From: an uncultured Dyadobacter sp.
GTDB taxonomy: Bacteria; Bacteroidota; Bacteroidia; Cytophagales; Spirosomataceae
Length of the DNA: 31,900 nucleotides
Assembly (NCBI GenBank): GCA_937880795.1
Contig: CALGRQ010000507.1
Span: forward strand, 1 to 31,900
Reading direction: 5' to 3'
The notes beneath the pieces were generated by a model that did no database searches, was not told where the DNA came from, and worked only from the letters and a program-made list of their open reading frames with translations. The position numbers were made by a program, and so were the translations under genes. Shown here one piece after another: positions 24,770-31,900 of this stretch. Numbering within the stretch: the first letter of the stretch is position 1; each line of letters opens with the position of its first letter.

Positions 24770-27700
24770 ATGCAAAAAACTATAGCTTTTGCAAACAGGA
24801 TTTCTATTGCCCAATGGCAAGAAAACTGGCGGTCCAATTTAATCAAGTTTATGAAAATAAACCTCTTAGCCGCTATTCTGGGGCTCGTCACCGCTCAGAT
24901 ATTATATGCTGAAACAAGCCGCGCGCAGGACATTCGTGACACAAAAATTACCTTTGAAACACAATCGGTAACGCTTAAAAGTGCTTTACAGAAACTGCAA
25001 AAACAATCTGGTTATAATATTTTCTACCTCTCTTCCAAAATCACACCGTACACCGATGTGCATGTACCGTCGGCTACCCGCTCGGTTAAAGAAACGCTAG
25101 AGCTCATTTTGGTTAAAACGCCATTTTCTTTTCGACAAGAAGGCAAAACCATCATACTCACTGAAAATCCTGTAAATCTTCCGGCCGGGAAGTCTGAAAG
25201 CGCTCCTGCACGTTCCATTAAGGGCAAAGTTACCGATGAAAAAGGTGAGGCACTGCCGGGTGTTAGTATACTTATAAAGGGTACACAGCAGGGTACTATC
25301 AGTGATGCAAATGGCGCCTATCAGTTACAGATCGATAACGAAAACGCCGTACTGATTTTTAGCTTTGTTGGCTATCTCAGCCAGGAACACCCCATTGGTA
25401 ACCGGGCAACCATTGACGTTTCCCTGCATAGCGATACCAAAGCACTCAATGAAGTGGTGGTAACCGCATTTGGGATGTCAAAGGAAAAACGTAGTCTTGG
25501 TTTTGCTGTTACCGAGCTGAAAGGCGCAGATGTATCAGCTACCCAACAAATTAATCCGGTCAATGCTTTAATGGGCAAAGTAGCAGGTGTACAAATTGAC
25601 CAGAGTGCCTCCGGACCTTTCGGTAATTCACGGATTGTGATTCGAGGAAATTCTACGCTTAGCCAAAACAATCAGCCCATTTTCGTGGTGGACGGCGTGA
25701 TTATAGACAATGAATCAGTAACCGGTGGACGGGACTTTGCCAACGATCTAACCAATTTGAACAGCGAAAGTTTTGAAAGTGTATCCATTTTAAAAGGCTC
25801 ATCAGCCGCAGCCTTGTACGGATCGCGAGCCATTAATGGTGTAGTGCTCATCACTACCAAAAAGGGGAGCAAGGCCAATGGCATTGGGGTTGATATTTCT
25901 CAAAATTTAATGGTCTATAACCCATATAAAGGTCCCCAATTCCAGAATGAATTTGGAGGAGGTAGCGTAGGAGCCTTTTTCACAGATGCGCGTGACCCTA
26001 ACTACCAGCCAAATCAAATGTGGACCACAAAGGTGTTTCCGGTGAACCCAAATACCAATGAGCCCTATATAGACCCCGCCATTAACCGTGAGAATGAAAA
26101 CTGGGGACCTAGGTTTGCCAACCAGAAAGTGCGTAATTATGATGGAACCTGGACCGAATATAAAGCCGTACCCAATAACTTCCTCGATGCCTTTAAAAAT
26201 GGTGTTTTAAGTACTACCAGCATTGCTTTTTCTGGGGCGGGAGAAAAAACAACTTACCGGTTTTCGGCAACTCACGACGGACAAACAGGTATTTCTGTCA
26301 ACAACAAGATGAAGCGGGAAAACTTCAACCTTAGAGTAACGCATCAACTTGCCAAATGGCTTAATACCGATTTCAGTGGATCTTATACAACCAGTGACAA
26401 TACCAACCCACAAAACCTGGTTTGGGCCTCTTATACCGACACTTTTGCGGGTGATAACTGGGGGGTTGCCTATACCTGGATGTTCCCTAGAAATTACGAC
26501 ACAAAATATTGGATGGATAAAGCCCGATATACCAGCCAGTTTGGCGGTGCCCCCAAGGCAACCAATCCACTGGAAACCAATAAAGTAATGGCGCCTGAAT
26601 TTTGGTTTAATATGTACAATACGGTTGCTACCATGGATAGCCGTAATTATTTAGGCCGCTTTGCACTGAACGCCAAGTTAACCAGCTGGGCTAATTTCAC
26701 TGTGGAGGGTAACATGAATAACAACTATGACAAATACGAAAACAAAGCGTTAGGGCATTTTTCGGATTTTAAAGGCGGTTCATATACGTTAAATCAATCC
26801 AAGAAAGAAAGTAGCTTCATGAAAGCACTTCTCTCCTTCAACAATATATCCATCGTCAAAGACCTCACTTTTAGTGGATTCATGGGTGGAGAAATGTATA
26901 AATCGGAGAGTTCCTTTACTCAAGGAACAACCTCCGGCGGCTTAATGGTACCTGGAAACTATTTCATTAGCAATTCTATCAATTCACCTCTTGTTACCGG
27001 CGGTATTAATTACAACAAGCATATCAACTCCGTTTATGCAAGTGCCGATTTCGACTATAAAGGACAGTTATATCTCGCCACCACATGGCGTGGAGACTGG
27101 TCGTCAGCGCTTACTTATAAAGACGGCACCGGAAACAATTTTTACAATTACCCGTCGGCAAGTCTTTCCTGGATCGCCTCAGAGACTTTTAAGCTTCCTC
27201 ATGCGATAACATTTGCGAAAGTACGGACCAATATAGCTGCTCTTGGTAAAGACACCGATCCGTTTGTTATCAATCCCGGATATCGTTTTGCCGGCAAAGC
27301 CATCGGCTTACCTGGTGAGCCTACCCGCGCCGAATTCAGTTCTACCACCACCCTATCATCTCGGCTGAAACCAGAACGCAAGATTTCTAAAGAAGTAGGT
27401 TTGGAAATGAGGTTCCTAAAAAATCGTTTTGGATTTGATGTAACGCTCTATCAAGACAATACCTACGATCAGATTATTGATATATCTACCCCCGTGGAGA
27501 GCGGTATTGGAGGTGTAAAAATCAATGCCGGAAACATCCAGAACAAAGGTATTGAACTGTCTTTTGATGGATCCCCAATTAGTACCAAAAACTTCAACTG
27601 GAACAGCCGCGTCACCTTTTCCAGAAACAAAAACCTGATTGTCTCGCTCGCCGACGGACGAACCGACTTTTCATTAGGTAGTGGGGCCTTCGATGCTAGT

Positions 27701-28534
27701 TCGTGGGCTGTAGTGGGTAAATCGTATGGAACCATCCGTTCCACAACCCAATCGTTAAAGTATGTGGATGAAGGTAATCCTTCCAGCGTTAAGAACGGGA
27801 TGACCGTATTGGCGTGGAGAAACGACGCTCGCGCAGCATTTCCTCAGCGCAGCAACAAATACCAAGATATAGGCGATATCAATGCCAAATTCAGGGCAGG
27901 TTTTTCTAACGACTTCTCCTACAAAAGCTGGTCATTGAATGTATTATTTGATGCCAAAATTGGTGGTGATATGGCTATGTCTTCTATTCGTTCGGGCACA
28001 CATACCGGCGTTTTGCCCAATACCTTGTTCGGTCGTGATGCAGATCATGGTGGAATTACCTGGACAAGCAAGTTCGATGGTATTACCTATGATGACGGGA
28101 TGATTATAGATGGAGTATTTGCCAAAGGGCAAAAAGTTTCGCAACCCAATGGAACCAGTGCCGACGTTGGCGGAATGACATTTAAAGAAGCTTACGAAGC
28201 CGGACTGGTAGAACCGACGCATGCACCCCAGTTCTACTACCGCTATGCCTCCTCATCTACCGGAGTATCCGATTTCTGGATTCGGAAAAGCAGTTGGATC
28301 GCTTTACGACAAGTAATGCTCACCTATAACCTGCCAAAAGGTGTAGCCGAAAAGATGAAGGTAAATGGGTTATCCATCAGCCTGATTGGACGAGACCTTG
28401 GCTATTTGTATAACTCTCTTCCATACGATTTAAATCCGGCATCCTTAAACTCTAATCTTACCTCAGCAGTAGGGGAAGAGGGATTTTTACCTATGATCCG
28501 ATCATTTGGTGGTTCTATCAAGATCCGATTGTAA
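24770..28534 (+). CDS. SusC-type TonB-dependent outer-membrane receptor with STN signalling domain
   Basis: 1254 aa. The ATG at 24770 gives a 27-residue lead before the hydrophobic signal sequence; Met28 (24851) would start directly at it. Signal peptide to about residue 53 (ends RAQD). The STN domain covers about 57-133 (TLKSALQKLQKQSGYNIFYL). A carboxypeptidase-regulatory-like domain covers 149-220 (IKGKVTDEKGEALPGVSILI), followed by a TonB box-like NEVVVTAFG at 227-235. The plug covers about 240-366 (LMGKVAGVQI, FVVDGVIIDN, AALYGSRAINGVVLIT). The rest is the 22-strand barrel. The protein imports a ligand across the outer membrane with energy from TonB. The STN domain marks it as a transducer for the FecR/ECF pair just upstream. 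The substrate cannot be inferred; the partner SusD and a periplasmic PLP enzyme follow. Confidence 0.96.
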   Translation: MQKTIAFANRISIAQWQENWRSNLIKFMKINLLAAILGLVTAQILYAETSRAQDIRDTKITFETQSVTLKSALQKLQKQSGYNIFYLSSKITPYTDVHVPSATRSVKETLELILVKTPFSFRQEGKTIILTENPVNLPAGKSESAPARSIKGKVTDEKGEALPGVSILIKGTQQGTISDANGAYQLQIDNENAVLIFSFVGYLSQEHPIGNRATIDVSLHSDTKALNEVVVTAFGMSKEKRSLGFAVTELKGADVSATQQINPVNALMGKVAGVQIDQSASGPFGNSRIVIRGNSTLSQNNQPIFVVDGVIIDNESVTGGRDFANDLTNLNSESFESVSILKGSSAAALYGSRAINGVVLITTKKGSKANGIGVDISQNLMVYNPYKGPQFQNEFGGGSVGAFFTDARDPNYQPNQMWTTKVFPVNPNTNEPYIDPAINRENENWGPRFANQKVRNYDGTWTEYKAVPNNFLDAFKNGVLSTTSIAFSGAGEKTTYRFSATHDGQTGISVNNKMKRENFNLRVTHQLAKWLNTDFSGSYTTSDNTNPQNLVWASYTDTFAGDNWGVAYTWMFPRNYDTKYWMDKARYTSQFGGAPKATNPLETNKVMAPEFWFNMYNTVATMDSRNYLGRFALNAKLTSWANFTVEGNMNNNYDKYENKALGHFSDFKGGSYTLNQSKKESSFMKALLSFNNISIVKDLTFSGFMGGEMYKSESSFTQGTTSGGLMVPGNYFISNSINSPLVTGGINYNKHINSVYASADFDYKGQLYLATTWRGDWSSALTYKDGTGNNFYNYPSASLSWIASETFKLPHAITFAKVRTNIAALGKDTDPFVINPGYRFAGKAIGLPGEPTRAEFSSTTTLSSRLKPERKISKEVGLEMRFLKNRFGFDVTLYQDNTYDQIIDISTPVESGIGGVKINAGNIQNKGIELSFDGSPISTKNFNWNSRVTFSRNKNLIVSLADGRTDFSLGSGAFDASSWAVVGKSYGTIRSTTQSLKYVDEGNPSSVKNGMTVLAWRNDARAAFPQRSNKYQDIGDINAKFRAGFSNDFSYKSWSLNVLFDAKIGGDMAMSSIRSGTHTGVLPNTLFGRDADHGGITWTSKFDGITYDDGMIIDGVFAKGQKVSQPNGTSADVGGMTFKEAYEAGLVEPTHAPQFYYRYASSSTGVSDFWIRKSSWIALRQVMLTYNLPKGVAEKMKVNGLSISLIGRDLGYLYNSLPYDLNPASLNSNLTSAVGEEGFLPMIRSFGGSIKIRL

Positions 28535-28570
28535 ACAGTAAGGATTGTCATACACCTAAAACGAACAGCG

Positions 28571-30253
28571 ATGAAACGGAACTTTTTATATAGCATTATA
28601 ATTGCACTTACCTGCCTTTTTACCGGCTCTTGTACCAAAGATTTTGAAACCATCAACGTAAACCCCAATGTGGTGAGCGATGTGGATGTAAGACTTCTAT
28701 TCACCACCTCCTTGGTTCCCATGCAAACATCCCGTGGTGGAGAATATTGGAATGAAGGATTTACACATTTCCTTTCGGCCTGTCAATTGGTTACCGGCCA
28801 GAGCTATGCCGTGGCCACCACAGCCGTCAACGGACGCTATCGGTTATTTTATACCAGTGTTCTTCCCAACCTCGTGGAAATCCGTCGCCTTGTTGCACTT
28901 AAAGCGGATAAAGAACGATATGCGCAAATCAGTGCCATTACTTATATACCACAAGTCATGATGGCTCTCAAAGTAAGTGATATGAATGGGTCTATACCCT
29001 ATACTGAGGCAAACCAGGGACGAGATGCAGCCAAATACAATCCCAAATACGATAGTCAGGAGAGTTTGTATAACACCTGGCTACAAGAATTGACAGAGGC
29101 CATATCGACTCTCGAGAAGCCACTTACAGACCAGGTTGGATACGGCACCAATGATGTGTTTTTTGGCGGGGATGTTACAAAATGGATTAAACTTGCCAAT
29201 GCTCTAAAACTAAGGATCGCGGCCAGATACCAGAACCAAAACCCGACAAAAGCCGCACAAATCTTTAAAGAAGTAATGGCCGACCCGGTAGGTACATTGA
29301 GCTCCGTGGCCGACCAGCTGGTACATAAAAACCCAACTTATTATCCTTTCGGAATCGATGGCTATAATATCGATATATACAGTCGGCACTTTGCCGTAGG
29401 CACGGCGGTCGAGTTTTTAAAATCCTCTAAGGATCCTCGTTTGGGAATATATTACGACAAAAACTCATTAACAGGAAGTTTCAAAGATACCCTTGCCAAA
29501 TATAACAAAGTACTTCCTTCCTGGATTAACCCCAACGACCCCGACATTATGTATCAGGGCGGACCGGCGGACTTTCAGTCCAACCCACCTGTGAGTACTT
29601 ATTTTGTAAATCCGCTCAATGCAGGCGGTTCCAATCGTTATCAGCTGATATCCACCGTCAATCGTAAATTTTTTGCCCCAACCGTTGACCGGGGAAGTGG
29701 TACAGTAATAGATGTGCTATTCTCCTACGCCGAAGTGTGTTTACAAATTGCCGAATTTATCCAAAAAGGATATGGCACAGGCGTAAATACCAAAGGCACT
29801 GCCGCAGAATGGTATAACAAAGGAGTTACTGCATCCGTGGCAACCATGAACGAAATCGCTATTTCTGCGGGGTCAACCTCTCATGTAAATCTGGATGTAC
29901 GCATACAAACGCTTCTGGATAACCCTAAGGTGAAATTTGACGGCAAAAATGATCTGGAAAAGATCTATATTCAATCATTACTCAATTTTTACCGAGAGCC
30001 CAACGAAGCCTTTACGCTAGCAAGACGCACCGGTTACCCCAAATTCAATTCAACTTTACTGGCACGTGAAACTGTTAACGACGTATTACCCCGGAGATGG
30101 TGGACAACAGATCCTGGCCAGGTAAACCACGACAATTGGAGTGCGGCCATGACCGAGCAAGGCTTCACCCCAAACGATTTCACCATCGCCAAATTGAACG
30201 CAGAAAGAATCTGGTTTGACAAGAATTCACCGGATTATGGAAAGGGAAATTGA
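28571..30253 (+). CDS. SusD/RagB-like outer-membrane lipoprotein
   Basis: 560 aa. Lipoprotein signal peptide with lipobox TGSC and lipidated C21, followed by TKDFETINVNPN, the usual start of the SusD_like_2 group. The PKYDSQESLYNTWLQELTEA segment and the helix with VTKWIKLANALKLRIAARY are typical TPR-like elements. The C-terminal part (EAFTLARRTGYPKF) is as expected. SusD proteins form a lid over the SusC barrel and bind the ligand. The gene starts 36 nt after the receptor stop and is surely its partner. Length is normal. Confidence 0.96.
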   Translation: MKRNFLYSIIIALTCLFTGSCTKDFETINVNPNVVSDVDVRLLFTTSLVPMQTSRGGEYWNEGFTHFLSACQLVTGQSYAVATTAVNGRYRLFYTSVLPNLVEIRRLVALKADKERYAQISAITYIPQVMMALKVSDMNGSIPYTEANQGRDAAKYNPKYDSQESLYNTWLQELTEAISTLEKPLTDQVGYGTNDVFFGGDVTKWIKLANALKLRIAARYQNQNPTKAAQIFKEVMADPVGTLSSVADQLVHKNPTYYPFGIDGYNIDIYSRHFAVGTAVEFLKSSKDPRLGIYYDKNSLTGSFKDTLAKYNKVLPSWINPNDPDIMYQGGPADFQSNPPVSTYFVNPLNAGGSNRYQLISTVNRKFFAPTVDRGSGTVIDVLFSYAEVCLQIAEFIQKGYGTGVNTKGTAAEWYNKGVTASVATMNEIAISAGSTSHVNLDVRIQTLLDNPKVKFDGKNDLEKIYIQSLLNFYREPNEAFTLARRTGYPKFNSTLLARETVNDVLPRRWWTTDPGQVNHDNWSAAMTEQGFTPNDFTIAKLNAERIWFDKNSPDYGKGN

Positions 30254-30261
30254 TTAAATCG

Positions 30262-30310
30262 TAAGACCAGGGCTTCGTCAGGGAGTATTTTGACCGATGC
30301 CCTGGTCTTA
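30262..30310 (+). terminator. Hairpin after the SusD gene
   Basis: 12-bp perfect stem TAAGACCAGGGC / GCCCTGGTCTTA (30262-30273 and 30299-30310) with a 25-nt loop, 8 nt after the stop. It lacks a long T tract, so it may be a weak terminator that separates susCD from the PLP enzyme, or an mRNA-stabilising hairpin. Confidence 0.65.
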
Positions 30311-30361
30311 TTATCGCATGTTAGATTAAAGTTTTGTGATTAAACCTATACTCAAATTATA

Positions 30362-31657
30362 ATGTCGGGACGTAGACGATTTTTACAGCAATTTGGTGCA
30401 ACCGCTGGGGCATTCTCAGTTCATAGTTTATTTAATCAGTTGCATGCCTCCGAAATTTCCTCTGCCAATCATTTGGTTCGAGATATGTCGGCCACCAAAG
30501 TGGCTGCTCAGGAGGATTATTGGAGTGTAATTCAACAGGCATATACTGTAAATCCCAATATTATCAACCTGAACAATGGGGGCGTTAGTCCATCACCCCG
30601 GGTGGTTCAGGAAGCGGTAGACCGATACAATAAACTGGCCAACGAGGGCCCATCCTATTTCATGTGGGAAGTTCTGGATCAAGGAAGAGAACCACTCCGT
30701 GAAAAATTAGCGGAATTGGCGGGTTGTAATAAGGAAGAAATTGTCATTAATCGCAATGCCACAGAATCCTTAAATACCATCATATTTGGTTTGGATCTCA
30801 AAACCGGCGATGAGGTGATCGGCTGCAAGCTGGACTATCCTAATCATATGAATGCATGGAGACAACGTGCCTTGCGTGACGGAATCGTATACAAACAATT
30901 AAGTTTCAATTTCCCGATTGAAAACGACGAAGAGATTGTGGCGGCCTACGAAAAGGCAATTACTCCTAAAACCAAGGTAATCCACATCACCCATGTCATC
31001 AATTGGGTTGGGCAAATTATGCCGGTAAAAAAAATCAGTGCTATGGGGCATAAACATGGCCTCCAGGTAGTATGCGACGGCGCCCATTCCTTTGGTCTGC
31101 TTGATTTTAAAATTCCCGACTTAGGCTGTGATTATTTTGCAACCTCCTTACATAAGTTTTTGAGTGCACCTATTGGCAGCGGCATGATGTGGATCAAACA
31201 AGAGCATATATCTAAAATATGGCCTCTTCTGGGCAATGGCGACCCGCGCAGCACCAACATTCGTAAGTTTGAAACGTTAGGAACCCGTAGTTTTCCTATT
31301 GAACAAGGTATTGGTGAAGCCATCAACTTTCAGTTGGCTATAGGGAGCAAAAGAAAGGAAGAACGTGTAAGATATCTAAAAAACTATTGGGCTGAGCAAG
31401 TGATCAACACTCCCAAAGTATCGATCAAAACCTCTTTAAAGGCGCCCTATTCCTGCGCTATATGTGGAGTCCAGATCGAAGGTATGTCGCCTGCGGATTT
31501 GGGGCGAACGCTATTTTCAAAATACAAAATCCATACGGTAGCAATCGAATATGAAAGTGTAAAATGCGTACGTGTAACACCTCATGTATACACCCGTCTG
31601 CCCGAACTTGATAAATTCGCAAGAGCCATTAAAGAAATAGCTGCCACAGTGAAATAA
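30362..31657 (+). CDS. Tat-exported PLP-dependent enzyme, aminotransferase class V (isopenicillin-N-epimerase/cysteine-desulfurase-like)
   Basis: 431 aa. The N-terminus SGRRRFLQQFGATAGAFSV is a twin-arginine signal, so the folded, cofactor-loaded enzyme is probably exported to the periplasm. The class V fold is clear: NLNNGGVSPSP near 69-79, RNATESLNTI at 131-140 (phosphate site), the PLP-binding D239 in VCDGAHSFG, and the Schiff-base lysine K265 in ATSLHKFLSAPIGSG. The C-terminal small domain ends in VRVTPHVYTRLPELDKF. There is no cysteine loop typical of NifS/SufS desulfurases, which points toward the epimerase-like subgroup. It lies 108 nt after the SusD gene, same strand, with a hairpin between. 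Known precedent: PvdN of Pseudomonas, a Tat-exported PLP enzyme of the same fold that modifies pyoverdine in the periplasm. The actual reaction here is unknown. Confidence 0.88.
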   Translation: MSGRRRFLQQFGATAGAFSVHSLFNQLHASEISSANHLVRDMSATKVAAQEDYWSVIQQAYTVNPNIINLNNGGVSPSPRVVQEAVDRYNKLANEGPSYFMWEVLDQGREPLREKLAELAGCNKEEIVINRNATESLNTIIFGLDLKTGDEVIGCKLDYPNHMNAWRQRALRDGIVYKQLSFNFPIENDEEIVAAYEKAITPKTKVIHITHVINWVGQIMPVKKISAMGHKHGLQVVCDGAHSFGLLDFKIPDLGCDYFATSLHKFLSAPIGSGMMWIKQEHISKIWPLLGNGDPRSTNIRKFETLGTRSFPIEQGIGEAINFQLAIGSKRKEERVRYLKNYWAEQVINTPKVSIKTSLKAPYSCAICGVQIEGMSPADLGRTLFSKYKIHTVAIEYESVKCVRVTPHVYTRLPELDKFARAIKEIAATVK

Positions 31658-31696
31658 AAATCTTTAATCATATAGGATTCTATTGCCCTATCGAGC

Positions 31697-31730
31697 AAAA
31701 AGAGCTGCTTCGTCCGAAACAGCTCTTTTT
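31697..31730. terminator. Bidirectional terminator between the convergent PLP-enzyme and gcvP genes
   Basis: Perfect 11-bp stem AAAAAGAGCTG / CAGCTCTTTTT with a 12-nt loop. A tract on the left, T tract on the right, placed between convergent genes, so it can serve both. Confidence 0.9.
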
Positions 31731-31750
31731 ACATTTATATAGGCAAATTC

Positions 31751-31900
31751 CTATTCTACCTCAGCGTACGCCTCAACAGGTATACAAGAGCAGATCAAAT
31801 TACGATCTCCAAATGCGCTGTCTATACGGCTTACACTTGGCCAGAATTTATTGAAACGCAAATGCGGCAATGGGAAAACAGCCTTTTCACGGCTATATGA
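31751..31900 (-). CDS. gcvP: Glycine dehydrogenase (decarboxylating, P-protein), C-terminal end only
   Basis: Reading the minus strand from the window edge gives 49 residues and a TAG stop at 31753-31751. The peptide includes AVFPLPHLRFNKFWP, VSRIDSAFGDRNLICSC and PVEAYAE, the highly conserved C-terminus of the glycine cleavage system P-protein, which decarboxylates glycine with PLP. Only about 5 percent of the roughly 960-residue protein is in the window. The frame is too short and edge-cut to be listed by ORF length alone. Confidence 0.93.
   Translation of the reverse strand, partial: SYSREKAVFPLPHLRFNKFWPSVSRIDSAFGDRNLICSCIPVEAYAEVE

Noticed and set aside
1..31900. CRISPR arrays, tRNA or rRNA genes, insertion sequences, phage genes
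   Set aside because: I found no regularly spaced direct repeats, no transposase or integrase frame, and no tRNA/rRNA-like sequence in the spacers.

Overview
The window reads as Bacteroidota, most likely Cytophagales (Spirosomataceae or Cytophagaceae-like). The evidence is type IX secretion (T9SS) sorting tails on secreted proteins, a SusC/SusD pair behind a FecI/FecR-type regulator pair, a short NuoG without the large molybdopterin domain, and upstream octamers matching the Bacteroidota -7 promoter consensus TAnnTTTG. The family-level placement is inference; no rRNA, tRNA, insertion sequence, phage gene or CRISPR array was seen.

Region 1 (1-5541). The minus strand carries valS, cut by the window start, and a membrane sensor histidine kinase without an adjacent response regulator. 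Divergent from the kinase is a small secreted protein whose C-terminus resembles a T9SS sorting domain. A terminator follows it.

Region 2 (5542-7165). adk and obgE form a short housekeeping pair.

Region 3 (7249-12825). Two paralogous secreted SGNH/sialate-O-acetylesterase-type proteins, both with T9SS tails, differ mainly in the number of Ig-like repeats. A strong terminator closes the region.

Region 4 (12872-22688). This is a respiratory complex I operon, nuoA-B-C-D-E-F-(glycosyltransferase)-G-H-I-J. It has three oddities. nuoA has a 1-nt frameshift. nuoH appears to lack about 11 nt and is split into two frames. The operon ends at nuoJ with a terminator, so nuoK, nuoL, nuoM and nuoN are absent. 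A multi-pass GT-C type glycosyltransferase gene lies between nuoF and nuoG, overlapping the nuoF stop by 4 nt. Together these suggest an operon that is rearranged or decaying, unless the two indels are sequence errors.

Region 5 (22890-31657). An ECF sigma factor, a FecR-type anti-sigma factor, a SusC-type TonB-dependent receptor with an N-terminal STN signalling domain, a SusD lipoprotein and a Tat-signal PLP enzyme of aminotransferase class V lie in one direction. This looks like a self-regulated outer-membrane uptake locus with a periplasmic PLP enzyme, and is the best candidate in the window for an undescribed pathway. Inverted repeats lie in the sigma/anti-sigma spacer and just upstream of the receptor.

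Region 6 (31697-31900). A terminator precedes the C-terminal end of gcvP on the minus strand, which runs off the window.
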